Assembly (NCBI RefSeq): GCF_000256565.1
Contig: NZ_AJHH01000397.1
Span: 1 to 64,000 of the forward strand
Source of the DNA: Herbaspirillum lusitanum P6-12
Lineage (GTDB): Bacteria; Pseudomonadota; Gammaproteobacteria; Burkholderiales; Burkholderiaceae_D
Length of the DNA stretch: 64,000 bases
Direction of reading: 5' to 3'
Both the position numbers and the translations under genes were made by a program. Positions 45,990 through 55,541 of the stretch are shown piece by piece. Below the pieces are notes generated by a model. The model searched no databases. It had not been told where the DNA came from and worked only from the letters and a program-made list of their open reading frames with translations. How positions within the stretch are numbered: the first letter of the stretch is position 1; every line of letters starts with the position of its first letter.

Positions 45990-47466
45990 AATTTTACCTC
46001 AATTGATCACGAGGATTTTTGTCTTCGTCTTTGTGGCTATCATGCTGGTATTGGCGGTTATTACCTTTCATGAATATCCCGGTAGCGGCTATATCTATTT
46101 GCTTTTCACGGTGATATCGAACTATCTTCTATGGCTCGGGTTCCGAAGGAACGCGATCTATTTTGATACCTTCATCGGGGTTCTTTTTTATCTTGGTTTC
46201 TGGCTCAAGTTGAGCATTCGCGTCGCGTTTACCGAAGGTCGATTCGTTGAACAGACTGGAAACTTCGACGGATCCGGCGCGGCCTTTGACCGCGGACTTC
46301 TGGTTGCTTCCTGCGGATTGTTTGCATTAGTGACGGTTTCCCTGGTGCGTGAGCGCTTGTTCCAGTATGACAAGAAGCCATCGGCCGTGCCGAGCCACCT
46401 AGGAACATATTGTTTCTATCGAAAGCACCGCAAACTTCTACTGGCCACCTTTGCCGTCCTATGCCTGAGCGTTGCCATTACGAATATTGTGTTGGGCATT
46501 TATCAACGTGGACAAGTGTCCCAGATCGTCTTGCCCCTCGGCTTGAATGGAGTTTACAAATGGCTTCTGCAGTTTGGGCTTGCCTCGTTCGGCGCATTGA
46601 TTCTGCACTATGAATACGTCGTCGCGCAACGAACTTCGATTACCGGCTGGCTGTTTGCCCTGCTTGAAGGCTTTACCTCCAGTGTTTCCTTGTTGAGTCG
46701 AGGAATGGTGCTGAACTGGAGTGCCTTGTTCTTCGGATTTTTTCGTAGTGTGCAATTCAATCGACTTAAGATAAAACCAACTTTCCTCGTCGTCGTCGTC
46801 TTGTTGTTCGTGCTGTTATTTGGAAGCTCCGTTTTCTCTGTCAACTATCTGCGTCTTCAAGGGGCGTTCGCGCATGTTGCGCAAGAATTCTCTTCAGATC
46901 GGGATTGGGGGTGGCGAGGCAACGGCTCGTCAGAAAATGCCCGCATGGTCAACAACATGGGGAAATCCCTTTTCATTGACCGTTGGGTCGGGATGGAGGG
47001 AGTGCTTGCTGTAACAAGTTCCGGGAGGGAAAGCTGGGATCTCTGGATGCAGGGGTGGCGGGAGCAATATTTCGAGAATCGTACCAGTTTCTTTGATTTG
47101 AACATGGTGGATTCTCCGTACCTCAAAGCGGACAGCTCGGTTCATCACTACATTTCCTTGCCAGGCATCATTGCGTTCTGTTTTTATTCCGGTTCGTTTG
47201 TACTGTTGTTCGGGTGCATGCTTCTGGTGGGGGCAATAGGGGCCGTAATTGATGTCGCGGTATATCGTCTGGGCGGCAAGAATCTGATTTTGTGCTCACT
47301 CTTTGCGCAAGTCGTTGCTTATCGTTTTTCTAGTTTTGGTTACGTTCCCTCGCAGTCTTACCTGCTTTTTGGGTCCTTGTTTTTGAACCTGGTGATCATT
47401 TTTGGCGTGGAAAAATTGTTTGCGCATAAATTGAATCATGTATCGGGAGATGCTCAGTCAGGATAA
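45976..47466 (+). CDS. O-antigen polymerase-like membrane protein
   Basis: The 496-residue protein has about ten hydrophobic segments and a periplasmic-like loop near 275-360 that is rich in polar residues and contains S-S-D-R-D-W-G-W-R-G-N-G. No strict signature exists for Wzy; membrane layout and position are the evidence. It starts at ATG 45976 with GAGGG six bases upstream, inside the previous gene's end. With the fused protein upstream, one of the two is likely the ligase or polymerase. Confidence 0.6.
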   Translation: MQQHRILPQLITRIFVFVFVAIMLVLAVITFHEYPGSGYIYLLFTVISNYLLWLGFRRNAIYFDTFIGVLFYLGFWLKLSIRVAFTEGRFVEQTGNFDGSGAAFDRGLLVASCGLFALVTVSLVRERLFQYDKKPSAVPSHLGTYCFYRKHRKLLLATFAVLCLSVAITNIVLGIYQRGQVSQIVLPLGLNGVYKWLLQFGLASFGALILHYEYVVAQRTSITGWLFALLEGFTSSVSLLSRGMVLNWSALFFGFFRSVQFNRLKIKPTFLVVVVLLFVLLFGSSVFSVNYLRLQGAFAHVAQEFSSDRDWGWRGNGSSENARMVNNMGKSLFIDRWVGMEGVLAVTSSGRESWDLWMQGWREQYFENRTSFFDLNMVDSPYLKADSSVHHYISLPGIIAFCFYSGSFVLLFGCMLLVGAIGAVIDVAVYRLGGKNLILCSLFAQVVAYRFSSFGYVPSQSYLLFGSLFLNLVIIFGVEKLFAHKLNHVSGDAQSG

Positions 47467-47602
47467 AATCGGGCCTATCGTCAGGATTCGCTTTTAAACT
47501 AGGCATTTTCGGCACAATCCGCGCTGCAGGTTCTTGATATGCTCTTCCTCCGAATCAGCATGCGTGCGCAACCAATACTAATTAGCTAAAAGCCAAGCCA
47601 CC

Positions 47603-48700
47603 ATGTCATCGCTATTCATCAGTTTCCTTATTTCGGCCGTCATGACATTGCTCGTTATCCGATATTCGAGCTTGCATGATGGCATGCTGGACTCCGACTT
47701 GGATGGTGTGCAAAAGGTGCATGTTCATGCCGTGCCACGTATCGGTGGCCTCGGGATATTTCTTGCCGTCATTTGCGGCAGCGTTTATTCGGCTTGGCGT
47801 CAGCCCGATATCGCGCGAAGTATCGGACTGGTGCTTGTTTGTGCGAGCGTTGCTTTCGGCGGAGGCATTGTCGAGGACTTCACCAAAAGCGTGAGTCCGA
47901 AAAGACGGCTGCTGCTGACGATGCTCGCTGCGTTGCTGGGGTTCTGGCTGCTTGATGCTCGTATTGACCGGATTGATCACTTTTCCGGAAGCTGGGGTCT
48001 GAACTACACATGGATCAGCCTTCCGCTGACGGTTCTTGCTGTAGCGGGAATTGCCAACGCCATCAATATCATCGACGGTTTCAATGGACTGGCCAGCATC
48101 GTTGCGTTATGCATGTTGTTGTCTCTTGGTTACGTGGCGCTGCAAGTTGGCGACTCCTTCGTTTTGATCACAGCGCTGCTGGTGGCCGGTGCGGTGGCCG
48201 GCTTCTTTATCTGGAACTATCCGGCTGGATTGATTTTCATGGGAGACGGTGGCGCGTACTTCCTCGGTTTCATGTTGGGGGAGCTGGCGATTTTGCTGGT
48301 GATGCGCAATCCACAGGTGTCAACATGGTATCCGGCGCTGTTGCTGATCTATCCCTGTTTTGAAACCGTGTTTTCAGCATATCGGCGTTTCTTTCTGCGG
48401 GGACAGTCTCCCGGCATGCCGGATGGCATTCACTTGCACAGTTTGATTTTTCGCCGTCTCGTCCTGTGGGCCGTAGGGAGACGTGACGCGCGTACCTTGA
48501 CGCGGCGCAATTCGCTCACTTCGCCCTACCTCTGGCTGTTGTCGCTGATGGCGGTTGGGCCTGCAACGTTGTTGTGGCGTCATACCTGGGCGCTGATGCT
48601 GTGTTGTGCCCTGTTTGTACTAAGCTACGTCTGGTTGTATTCGCGCATTATCCGGTTCAAGTCTCCACGTTGGCTGATTCTGCGGAAAAAGCATAAATAG
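47603..48700 (+). CDS. Undecaprenyl-phosphate sugar-1-phosphate transferase (WecA/WbpL family)
   Basis: This 365-residue integral membrane protein has the initiating-transferase motifs. A loop V-H-A-V-P-R-I-G-G-L-G is near 38-48, the D-G-F-N-G-L-A-S metal/nucleotide motif near 156-163 and G-D-G-G-A-Y-F-L-G-F near 214-223. It transfers a HexNAc-phosphate or similar from a UDP-sugar to Und-P and so starts the chain. WbpL in Pseudomonas uses UDP-FucNAc, and the trio upstream could supply a similar donor. It is the last gene of the island before the GC-rich core genes. Confidence 0.85.
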   Translation: MSSLFISFLISAVMTLLVIRYSSLHDGMLDSDLDGVQKVHVHAVPRIGGLGIFLAVICGSVYSAWRQPDIARSIGLVLVCASVAFGGGIVEDFTKSVSPKRRLLLTMLAALLGFWLLDARIDRIDHFSGSWGLNYTWISLPLTVLAVAGIANAINIIDGFNGLASIVALCMLLSLGYVALQVGDSFVLITALLVAGAVAGFFIWNYPAGLIFMGDGGAYFLGFMLGELAILLVMRNPQVSTWYPALLLIYPCFETVFSAYRRFFLRGQSPGMPDGIHLHSLIFRRLVLWAVGRRDARTLTRRNSLTSPYLWLLSLMAVGPATLLWRHTWALMLCCALFVLSYVWLYSRIIRFKSPRWLILRKKHK

Positions 48701-48735
48701 ACTCGACGACATTGACGCTGACAAGAGAACGATTC

Positions 48736-50112
48736 ATGACCACTATTGCTCCTTCCATCTTCAAAGCCTACGACATCCGCGGCATCGTCGGCCAGACTCT
48801 CAACGCCGAGGTGGCGAAACAAATCGGCCAGGCCTTCGGCAGCGCTGCCCTTGCCAAGGGCCAGACCTCAGTCGTGATCGGCCGCGACGGTCGCCTGTCC
48901 GGCCCTGAGCTGACTGCCGCCCTGGCTACCGGATTGCAATCGGCCGGCATCGACGTCATCGACCTCGGCGTGGTGGCCACCCCCATGGTGTATTTCGGTA
49001 CGCACGTGCTGGGCACGCAATCCGGCGTGATGGTCACCGGCAGCCACAATCCGCCCGACTACAACGGTTTCAAGATGGTGCTGGCCGGCGAGGCGATCCA
49101 TGGCGAAACCATCCAGGCCCTGTATCACGCCATCGTGGAAAACGAGTTCGCCAGCGGCACCGGCGCCTATCGTACCCACGATATCCGCAAGCAATACATC
49201 GACCGCATCGTTGGCGACGCCAAGCTGGCGCGCCCGATGAAGATCGCCGTCGACTGCGGCAACGGCGTGGCCGGCGCATTTGCCGGTGAGCTGTACCGCG
49301 CGCTCGGTTGCGAAGTCACGGAATTGTTCTGCGAAGTCGACGGCACCTTTCCCAACCATCACCCCGATCCGGCCCATCCGGAAAACCTGCAGGACCTGAT
49401 CCGCTGCCTGCAGGAGACCGACAACGAGATCGGCCTGGCCTTCGACGGCGACGGCGACCGCCTGGGAGTGGTCACCAAAGACGGCCAGATCATTTATCCG
49501 GACCGGCAGCTGATGCTGTTCGCGGCCGACGTGCTGACGCGCCATCCCGGTCGTGAAATCCTCTACGACGTCAAGTGCACGCGCCATCTGGCGCCGTGGA
49601 TCAGCGCACGCGGCGGACAACCGCTGATGTGGAAGACCGGCCATTCGCTGGTCAAGGCCAAGCTGCGCGAAACCGGCGCGCCGCTGGGCGGCGAGATGAG
49701 CGGACACGTGTTCTTCAAGGACCGCTGGTACGGTTTCGACGACGGCCTGTATGCCGGCGCGCGCCTGCTGGAGCTGCTCAGCCGCGAAGCCGATCCGTCG
49801 GCGATGCTGAACGCCTTGCCGCAATCGATCAGCACGCCCGAATTGCAGTTGAAGCTGCAGGAGGGCGAGAACTTCGCCCTGATCGGCAAATTGCAAAACG
49901 ATGCAAAATTCCCCGGCGCCGAACAGGTCATCACCATTGACGGCCTGCGCATCGAATACGCCGACGGCTTCGGCCTGATGCGTTCCTCCAACACCACGCC
50001 GGTGGTGGTGCTGCGCTTCGAGGCCGAGACGGAGCAAGCGCTGGCGCGCATCCAGGATGAGTTCCGGCGCGTGATCCTGGCGGCCCGGCCGGATGTAGCC
50101 TTGCCCTTTTGA
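48736..50112 (+). CDS. manB: Phosphomannomutase/phosphoglucomutase
   Basis: A 458-residue alpha-D-phosphohexomutase. The phosphoserine is S103 in T-G-S-H-N-P-P; the metal loop D-G-D-G-D-R is near 242-247 and the sugar loop G-E-M-S-G-H near 325-330. It makes mannose-1-P for GDP-mannose (for gmd) and possibly glucose-1-P for rfbA. Codon use is much more GC-rich than the genes just upstream. The start ATG 48736 follows AAGAGAAC; TTG 48712 would add eight residues. Confidence 0.92.
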   Translation: MTTIAPSIFKAYDIRGIVGQTLNAEVAKQIGQAFGSAALAKGQTSVVIGRDGRLSGPELTAALATGLQSAGIDVIDLGVVATPMVYFGTHVLGTQSGVMVTGSHNPPDYNGFKMVLAGEAIHGETIQALYHAIVENEFASGTGAYRTHDIRKQYIDRIVGDAKLARPMKIAVDCGNGVAGAFAGELYRALGCEVTELFCEVDGTFPNHHPDPAHPENLQDLIRCLQETDNEIGLAFDGDGDRLGVVTKDGQIIYPDRQLMLFAADVLTRHPGREILYDVKCTRHLAPWISARGGQPLMWKTGHSLVKAKLRETGAPLGGEMSGHVFFKDRWYGFDDGLYAGARLLELLSREADPSAMLNALPQSISTPELQLKLQEGENFALIGKLQNDAKFPGAEQVITIDGLRIEYADGFGLMRSSNTTPVVVLRFEAETEQALARIQDEFRRVILAARPDVALPF

Positions 50113-50124
50113 AAGGGGTAAGAT

Positions 50125-50156
50125 GCTGGCCCACAGACAAATAATAGTGGGTTAGC
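50125..50156 (+). repeat. Stem-loop just upstream of waaC
   Basis: The arms at 50125-50134 and 50147-50156 can pair over ten positions (two of them G-U) around a 12-base loop. The second arm ends one base before the TTG start of waaC and covers its only weak Shine-Dalgarno (GTGGG). The hairpin could reduce translation of waaC. It lies in the 45-base gap after manB and has no T-run. Confidence 0.45.
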
Positions 50157-50157
50157 C

Positions 50158-51153
50158 TTGAACATCCTGATCGTCCGCGTTTCGTCCCTAGGCGACGTGG
50201 TGCACAACATGCCCATGGTCGCCGACATCCGGCGCCATTATCCGGATGCCAACATCGACTGGGTGGTGGAAGAGGCCTATACGAGCCTGGTGCGGCTCAA
50301 CCCGCACGTCCGCCGGATCATCCCCATCGCCCTGCGGCGCTGGCGCAAGAGCCTCGGCTCGGCCGCCACCCGCGCTGAAATCGCCGGATTCTATCGCCAG
50401 CTGCGCAACGAGGCTTACGATATCGTCTTCGATACGCAAGGCTTGCTCAAGACCAGCGTCGTGATGCGTCTGGCGCGTCTGGCGCCGGGCGGCAAGCGCG
50501 TCGGGTTGGCCAACGCCACCGAGGGTTCGGGCTACGAGCCTCTTTCCAGGATTTTCCATACGCAGAGCGTGCCGGTCGGTTTGCATACGCATGCCGTGCT
50601 GCGTGCGCGCACCGTGGCCGCGGTTGCGCTCGATTATTCGTCGGATGACACGGCGGATTTTGGATTGGGTGCGCCGCCGCCAGCCGAATTACCTGACTGG
50701 CTGCCGCAACATCCCTATGCCCTGTTTTTCCACGGCACGGCACGCGCCGCCAAGCAATGGTCGCCCGAGAACTGGGTCGCCGTGGCGCAGGCGCTGCATG
50801 CACGCAATCTGCCGGTCTTGCTGCCGTGGGGCAATCTGAAAGAAAAACAAGCTGCCGAGCGCCTTGCCGCGTTGATGCCACAGGCTACGGTCCTTCCTGC
50901 GCTGTCGCTGATGGAGGCGGTGACGCTGGTTCGACGGGCCACGCTGGTGGTCGGGCTCGATACCGGTCTCACACACATTGCCGCCGCCTACTGTCGGCCT
51001 ACCGTCGAACTGTACTGCGACTCCCCGCGCTGGAAAACCGAAGGAAACTGGTCGCCTTTCATTGCCAATCTGGGCGATATCGGCCAGGCTCCTGATGTAG
51101 CGCAAGTACTGCTCGCCATTGATGGCGTATTGTCGGCGCAGGCTGCCGCGTAG
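50158..51153 (+). CDS. waaC: Lipopolysaccharide heptosyltransferase I
   Basis: WaaC adds the first L-glycero-D-manno-heptose to Kdo of the lipid A core. The 331-residue GT9 protein opens V-R-V-S-S-L-G-D-V-V-H at about 5-15 and has a late G-L-D-T-G-L-T-H-I-A-A motif near 263-273, typical of heptosyltransferases. TTG 50158 is the only start that keeps the first strand. A Kdo hydroxylase and waaA follow, so this is the core-assembly operon. Confidence 0.9.
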   Translation: MNILIVRVSSLGDVVHNMPMVADIRRHYPDANIDWVVEEAYTSLVRLNPHVRRIIPIALRRWRKSLGSAATRAEIAGFYRQLRNEAYDIVFDTQGLLKTSVVMRLARLAPGGKRVGLANATEGSGYEPLSRIFHTQSVPVGLHTHAVLRARTVAAVALDYSSDDTADFGLGAPPPAELPDWLPQHPYALFFHGTARAAKQWSPENWVAVAQALHARNLPVLLPWGNLKEKQAAERLAALMPQATVLPALSLMEAVTLVRRATLVVGLDTGLTHIAAAYCRPTVELYCDSPRWKTEGNWSPFIANLGDIGQAPDVAQVLLAIDGVLSAQAAA

Positions 51154-51190
51154 CGCGGTGGCGCACGGAACAACGAGGCATAATATCGAC

Positions 51191-52060
51191 ATGGAATCGC
51201 AAATTATCGAAATCGGCGTCACCGACTGGCAGGTGGTGGAGCCGAATCCCGCATGGATCGCCGGCCTGGAGGCCGGCAAGGTGCTGTATTTCCCGCAACT
51301 GCCGTTTGAATTGTTGCCGGAAGAGAAAGTCTTGCTGAAGCCTGAAATTCGCGATCCCAAGGTTCGCAACATCAGCCTGGACGCCCGCGGCCACATCAAG
51401 GGCGCCGCTGGCGACGCCGAGCAGCAGTTGGCGCTGGCCGCCATGGTCGGACGTTTCCGCGAGCAGGCGCTTGGGCTGGTGCATTCCCTGCTGCCCAAAT
51501 ACAGCGACGCGCTGCGGGTAGCGCCCACCAGCTACCGCCCGATGCAGGTCGAGACCCGCGCCCAGTCCTGGCGTGCCGATGACCGCCGCATGCATGTGGA
51601 TGCCTTTCCCTCCCGTCCCAACTATGGTGAGCGCATCCTGCGCGTGTTCAGCAACATCAATCCCGACGGCGTGCCGCGCGTCTGGCGCGTCGGCGAGCCG
51701 TTTGAAACCGTGGCGCGCAAGTTCGTGCCGCGCGCCAAGCCGTATGTGCCGTGGCAGGCCAAGGCGCTCAAGGCGCTGCACGTGACCAAATCACTGCGCA
51801 GCGAATACGACCACCTGATGTTGCAGCTGCATGACGGCATGAAGGGCGACATGGCCTATCAGGAAAGCGCCGGCCAGGTCACCATGCCGTTCGCGGCCGG
51901 CTCGGTCTGGGTGTGCTTCTCGGATCAGGCTTCGCATGCCGTGATGTCCGGTCAGTACATGCTGGAGCAGACCCTGCACCTGCCCGCTGAAAAGCAATAT
52001 GACCCCGCCGCCAGTCCGCTCGCCATCCTGAGCAAGCTCACCGGACGTCAGCTGGTCTGA
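51191..52060 (+). CDS. Kdo hydroxylase (KdoO family)
   Basis: The 289-residue protein resembles the Fe(II)/2-oxoglutarate-dependent enzymes that convert Kdo to Ko in the core of Burkholderia and Yersinia. It has the facial-triad motif H-V-D at residues 135-137 and a further His near 247 (S-H-A-V-M-S-G), consistent with the third ligand. It lies between waaC and waaA, where this family is usually found. The ATG 51191 is preferred; upstream codons overlap waaC. Its stop shares one base with the waaA start. Confidence 0.8.
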   Translation: MESQIIEIGVTDWQVVEPNPAWIAGLEAGKVLYFPQLPFELLPEEKVLLKPEIRDPKVRNISLDARGHIKGAAGDAEQQLALAAMVGRFREQALGLVHSLLPKYSDALRVAPTSYRPMQVETRAQSWRADDRRMHVDAFPSRPNYGERILRVFSNINPDGVPRVWRVGEPFETVARKFVPRAKPYVPWQAKALKALHVTKSLRSEYDHLMLQLHDGMKGDMAYQESAGQVTMPFAAGSVWVCFSDQASHAVMSGQYMLEQTLHLPAEKQYDPAASPLAILSKLTGRQLV

Positions 52061-53334
52061 TGCGCCTGCTTTATTCTGCGCTGTGGTGGGTCGGCTTGCC
52101 GTTCGTGTTGCTGCGTTTGTGGCGGCGCGGCCGCAAGGAGCCGGGTTATCGGCAACACATCGGCGAGCGCCTCGGCTTTTATGATCAGTTCCGTCAGCGC
52201 GCTTTGTCGCCGCTGATCTGGGTGCATGCCGTTTCCGTCGGCGAGACGCGTGCGGCGCAACCCCTGATTGAGGCCTTGCTGCAAACCTATCCGCAGCACA
52301 CGATCCTGCTCACGCACATGACCGCCACCGGTCGTGCGACCGGGCAGCAGTTGTTCGCTGCGCACGGCGAACGCGTGATCCAGAGTTATTTTCCCTACGA
52401 CACCGGCTGGATGTGCGCGCGCTTCCTGCGGTATTTCAAGCCGCGGATCTGCATCCTGATGGAAACCGAAGTCTGGCCTAACATGGTGCGCCAATGCGTA
52501 CGCGCAGGCGTACCGGTGATGCTCGCCAACGCTCGCCTGTCGGCGCGTTCGCTGCGGCGCGGCCAGCGCTTCGGCGCCATCCTGCTGGAAGCGGCAGCGG
52601 GCATCGATTGCGTCGCGGCGCAGTCGGAGCAGGATGCCGAACGATTGCGCCTGTTCGGCGCACGCCAGGTCCACGTGACCGGCAGCATCAAGTTCGATGT
52701 CGAAGCGCCGGCTGAGATGGTTGCGTTGGGACGACAATGGCGCGCGCAGTTCGGCGAACGTCCGGTGCTGTTGTGCGCGAGCACGCGCGAAGGTGAAGAA
52801 GCGTTGATCCTTGACGCGCTCCGCGGGGTTGCGAATCGCGATTTCCTCACCGTGATCGTGCCGCGCCACCCGCAGCGTTTCGATGAAGTGGCTGCTCTGG
52901 CGACAACACGCGGGTTTGCGACGCAACGCCGTTCCTCGCTGGGCACGGCATCGGTCGCAAGGGCGGTCGATGTCGTCCTGGGTGACTCGATGGGGGAAAT
53001 GTTCGCCTATTACGCTGCGTGCGACGTCGCTTTCATCGGCGGCAGCCTGCTACCGCTCGGGGGGCAGAATCTGATCGAGGCATGCGTGCTAGGCAAGCCG
53101 GTGATGATCGGCGCGCACACCTTCAACTTTCAGGTCATCAGTGAACAGGCAGTCGCGGCCGGGGCAGCCGTCCGTATTGCAGACGCCGACGATCTGTTGC
53201 GCGCCGCAGTGAAATTGTTGGCGCAAGCTGAGCCGCGCGAAACCATGAGCGGGCATGCTGCTGCATTTGCGCGACGCCACCGCGGCGCCACACAGCGTAC
53301 GCTGGGCCTGGTCGAAGGATTGCTCCGTCACTAA
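52060..53334 (+). CDS. waaA: 3-deoxy-D-manno-octulosonic acid transferase
   Basis: WaaA (KdtA) transfers one or more Kdo units from CMP-Kdo to the lipid A precursor. The 424-residue GT30 protein has a membrane anchor at residues 3-18, V-S-V-G-E-T near 56-61 holding the catalytic Glu, and the donor region G-G-Q-N-L-I-E-A near 333-340. Its start overlaps the previous stop by one base (TGATG). Confidence 0.93.
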   Translation: MRLLYSALWWVGLPFVLLRLWRRGRKEPGYRQHIGERLGFYDQFRQRALSPLIWVHAVSVGETRAAQPLIEALLQTYPQHTILLTHMTATGRATGQQLFAAHGERVIQSYFPYDTGWMCARFLRYFKPRICILMETEVWPNMVRQCVRAGVPVMLANARLSARSLRRGQRFGAILLEAAAGIDCVAAQSEQDAERLRLFGARQVHVTGSIKFDVEAPAEMVALGRQWRAQFGERPVLLCASTREGEEALILDALRGVANRDFLTVIVPRHPQRFDEVAALATTRGFATQRRSSLGTASVARAVDVVLGDSMGEMFAYYAACDVAFIGGSLLPLGGQNLIEACVLGKPVMIGAHTFNFQVISEQAVAAGAAVRIADADDLLRAAVKLLAQAEPRETMSGHAAAFARRHRGATQRTLGLVEGLLRH

Positions 53335-53489
53335 ATCGACCGCACACCAGGATGTTGCGGAGGTGTTTCCGATCCTGCTCAAGGCGGCGACACGTCCTCA
53401 CGCAAGGTCTGGCCCGGTCGTGAGTCCGTGAGGTTGAGGACCAGTTTCTGCTTGCTGACAAAAGCCGAATCGCGGTCGAGCAGAATATA

Positions 53490-55469
53490 ATGCCGCCTTT
53501 ACGTTTCTTTTGCCGCCTCATGCCGCCTCAAGCCGACAGCGTCGCCCATCCTCTGCATAACCATCCTATCTATCGTCCCGACATCGACGGCATGCGCGCC
53601 CTCGCCGTGGTATCGGTCGTGCTATTCCATGCTTTCCCGGACTTGCTGCGCGGTGGATTCGTCGGCGTTGATATCTTCTTCGTCATCTCGGGATACCTCA
53701 TCAGCGGGATCTTGTTCAACGATCTGAAGCGAGGATCGTTCAGCATCCTCGATTTCTACGTTCGCCGCATCAAGCGGATCTTCCCGGCGTTGATCCTTGT
53801 CATGCTCACCTGTTTCGTGCTCGGCTGGTTCTCTTTGCTAGCCGAGGAGTTCCGACAACTCGGCAAGCATATGACGGCTGGCGCCGGTTTTGTTTCCAAC
53901 ATTGTTTTGTGGAGCGAGGCCGGTTACTTCGATACGTCAGCCGACACCAAGCCCTTGCTCCATTTATGGTCGTTGGGTGTGGAAGAGCAGTTTTACCTGA
54001 TCTGGCCCCTGCTGCTCTGGGCGGTCTGGAAGCGGCGCTGCGGGGTGGTTTTTATCGTGATCGCGCTCTTGTCGTTCGGCGTGAATATCGCAACGGTGCA
54101 GACCGACAGCGCCGCAGCGTTTTACCTTCCGTTCTCTCGGTTCTGGGAACTCACTGCCGGCGCGCTCCTGGCATATCTTTCTTTTCGCAAACCGGGGTTT
54201 GTTCTTCCGGGAGCGACTGTCTTTTCCTGGGTCGGTCTTGTCGCCGTGGCGGCAGCGATGGGCCTGGTGACAAAAACTCACGCTTTCCCGGGATGGTGGG
54301 CCATTTTTCCGGTGCTGGGCGCCTGGCTGATACTGGCGTCCGGCCCGCAAGCCTGGCTCAATCGTCGGGTCTTTTCGGCGCGTGCGATGGTCTGGATCGG
54401 ACTCATCAGTTATCCGCTCTATTTGTGGCACTGGCCATTGCTGGCATTGGCCCGTCTGCTGGTAGGGCAGACGCCGCCGGCGACAATCCGGATCGCGGCG
54501 GTTTGCCTGGCCATTGCGTTGGCCTGGCTGACCTATCGGTTCGTCGAGCGTCCCATCCGTGTCGGCGCTCGTGGGCGACGTATTGCCGGTGTTCTGGCTT
54601 GCCTCATGCTGTTTGTCGGCTATGTGGGCTACTACACCGTGCAGCGCAACGGCATGGAGTTTCGCGACATGGGCCGGATCACCAAGCTCTTTAACGCGGA
54701 TGTTGAACAAGTCGCCGTGTTGAATCGCTTTGAATTGCCGCATCCCTCTTGTGACCAATTAGTCGGCGCCGCCCATCCGCGCGACTGGTGTACCAATGCC
54801 GTGGCGCCGTCGCAGGAGCCTGCATTTCTGCTGATCGGCGACAGTTATTCGGGCGCGTATGCGCCCACATTCGCCAGCTTGTATCGGTCGAAGCCGGTGC
54901 CGGATCAGGTCTTCCGGCAATTCGCCCGGGGCGCGTGTCCTTCCCTGCTGGAATATGGCCTCGATTATTGCCGTGAAATCAGCGGCAAGATTGCCGAGTA
55001 CGTCAAGCGTACAGCCTCCATCAAGACAATCGTGCTGGCAGAGAACTGGCCTGGCTACTATCTTGCCGACGGCGAGCAGTTCACACAGGCGCTGGAGCGT
55101 ACGGTGGTGTTCTATCGTCAGTTGGGCAAGCGTGTCGTCATTCTGTTGTCGCCGCCAAACGGCGCCAATCCCAAGGCATGCATCATGCGCGCAGTGCGTC
55201 TGTCGGATGCCAATTTCTGCGACTTGCCGCTGGCGCGCGCGGAACAATTCGACACCCATTACCGGGACACCTTGCTGCCTCAGATGCAGCGCTTGAAGGT
55301 GCCGGTATTCGACCCTTATCCCTATTTTTGCAGTAAGGATGGCTGCAAGGTCATCGACGGCCCGCGTATCCTGTACTACGATCCGGGTCACCTGAGCGCC
55401 TATGGCGCCGAATTTCTGGCTACCCGGGCGTCTGAGGAATTATCTGCATTGATCGCGGTGTCGCACTGA
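53490..55469 (+). CDS. OafA/YrhL-type acyltransferase 3 with C-terminal SGNH domain
   Basis: This 659-residue protein joins an acyltransferase-3 domain (about ten helices, residues 30-380) to a periplasmic SGNH domain (about 440-655). The first begins with Y-R-P-D-I-D-G-M-R-A-L-A. The second has G-D-S near 450-452 and a late D-P-G-H near 630-633. It should O-acetylate a surface glycan, the acetyl group crossing the membrane through the first domain. ATG 53490 and ATG 53520 are both possible; a TATAAT at 53486-53491 would favour the latter if it is a promoter. Confidence 0.88.
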   Translation: MPPLRFFCRLMPPQADSVAHPLHNHPIYRPDIDGMRALAVVSVVLFHAFPDLLRGGFVGVDIFFVISGYLISGILFNDLKRGSFSILDFYVRRIKRIFPALILVMLTCFVLGWFSLLAEEFRQLGKHMTAGAGFVSNIVLWSEAGYFDTSADTKPLLHLWSLGVEEQFYLIWPLLLWAVWKRRCGVVFIVIALLSFGVNIATVQTDSAAAFYLPFSRFWELTAGALLAYLSFRKPGFVLPGATVFSWVGLVAVAAAMGLVTKTHAFPGWWAIFPVLGAWLILASGPQAWLNRRVFSARAMVWIGLISYPLYLWHWPLLALARLLVGQTPPATIRIAAVCLAIALAWLTYRFVERPIRVGARGRRIAGVLACLMLFVGYVGYYTVQRNGMEFRDMGRITKLFNADVEQVAVLNRFELPHPSCDQLVGAAHPRDWCTNAVAPSQEPAFLLIGDSYSGAYAPTFASLYRSKPVPDQVFRQFARGACPSLLEYGLDYCREISGKIAEYVKRTASIKTIVLAENWPGYYLADGEQFTQALERTVVFYRQLGKRVVILLSPPNGANPKACIMRAVRLSDANFCDLPLARAEQFDTHYRDTLLPQMQRLKVPVFDPYPYFCSKDGCKVIDGPRILYYDPGHLSAYGAEFLATRASEELSALIAVSH

Positions 55470-55494
55470 TTGATATCGTCTTGTTGGCAGAAAC

Positions 55495-55524
55495 AAAAAA
55501 CGCCCCTCGAAAGGGGCGTTTTCA
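55495..55524. terminator. Bidirectional rho-independent terminator
   Basis: The arms around 55499-55506 (AACGCCCC) and 55513-55520 (GGGGCGTT) form a perfect GC-rich stem with a six-base loop. An A-run precedes it and T-residues follow it. It lies between the convergent acyltransferase gene and the outer-membrane efflux gene and should end both transcripts. Confidence 0.85.
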
Positions 55525-55541
55525 TTGGCGGTCGGGGCCGC

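Noticed and set aside
48868-50037. 389-codon minus-strand frame opposite manB
   Set aside because: The plus-strand mutase has all its catalytic motifs; the opposite frame has none.
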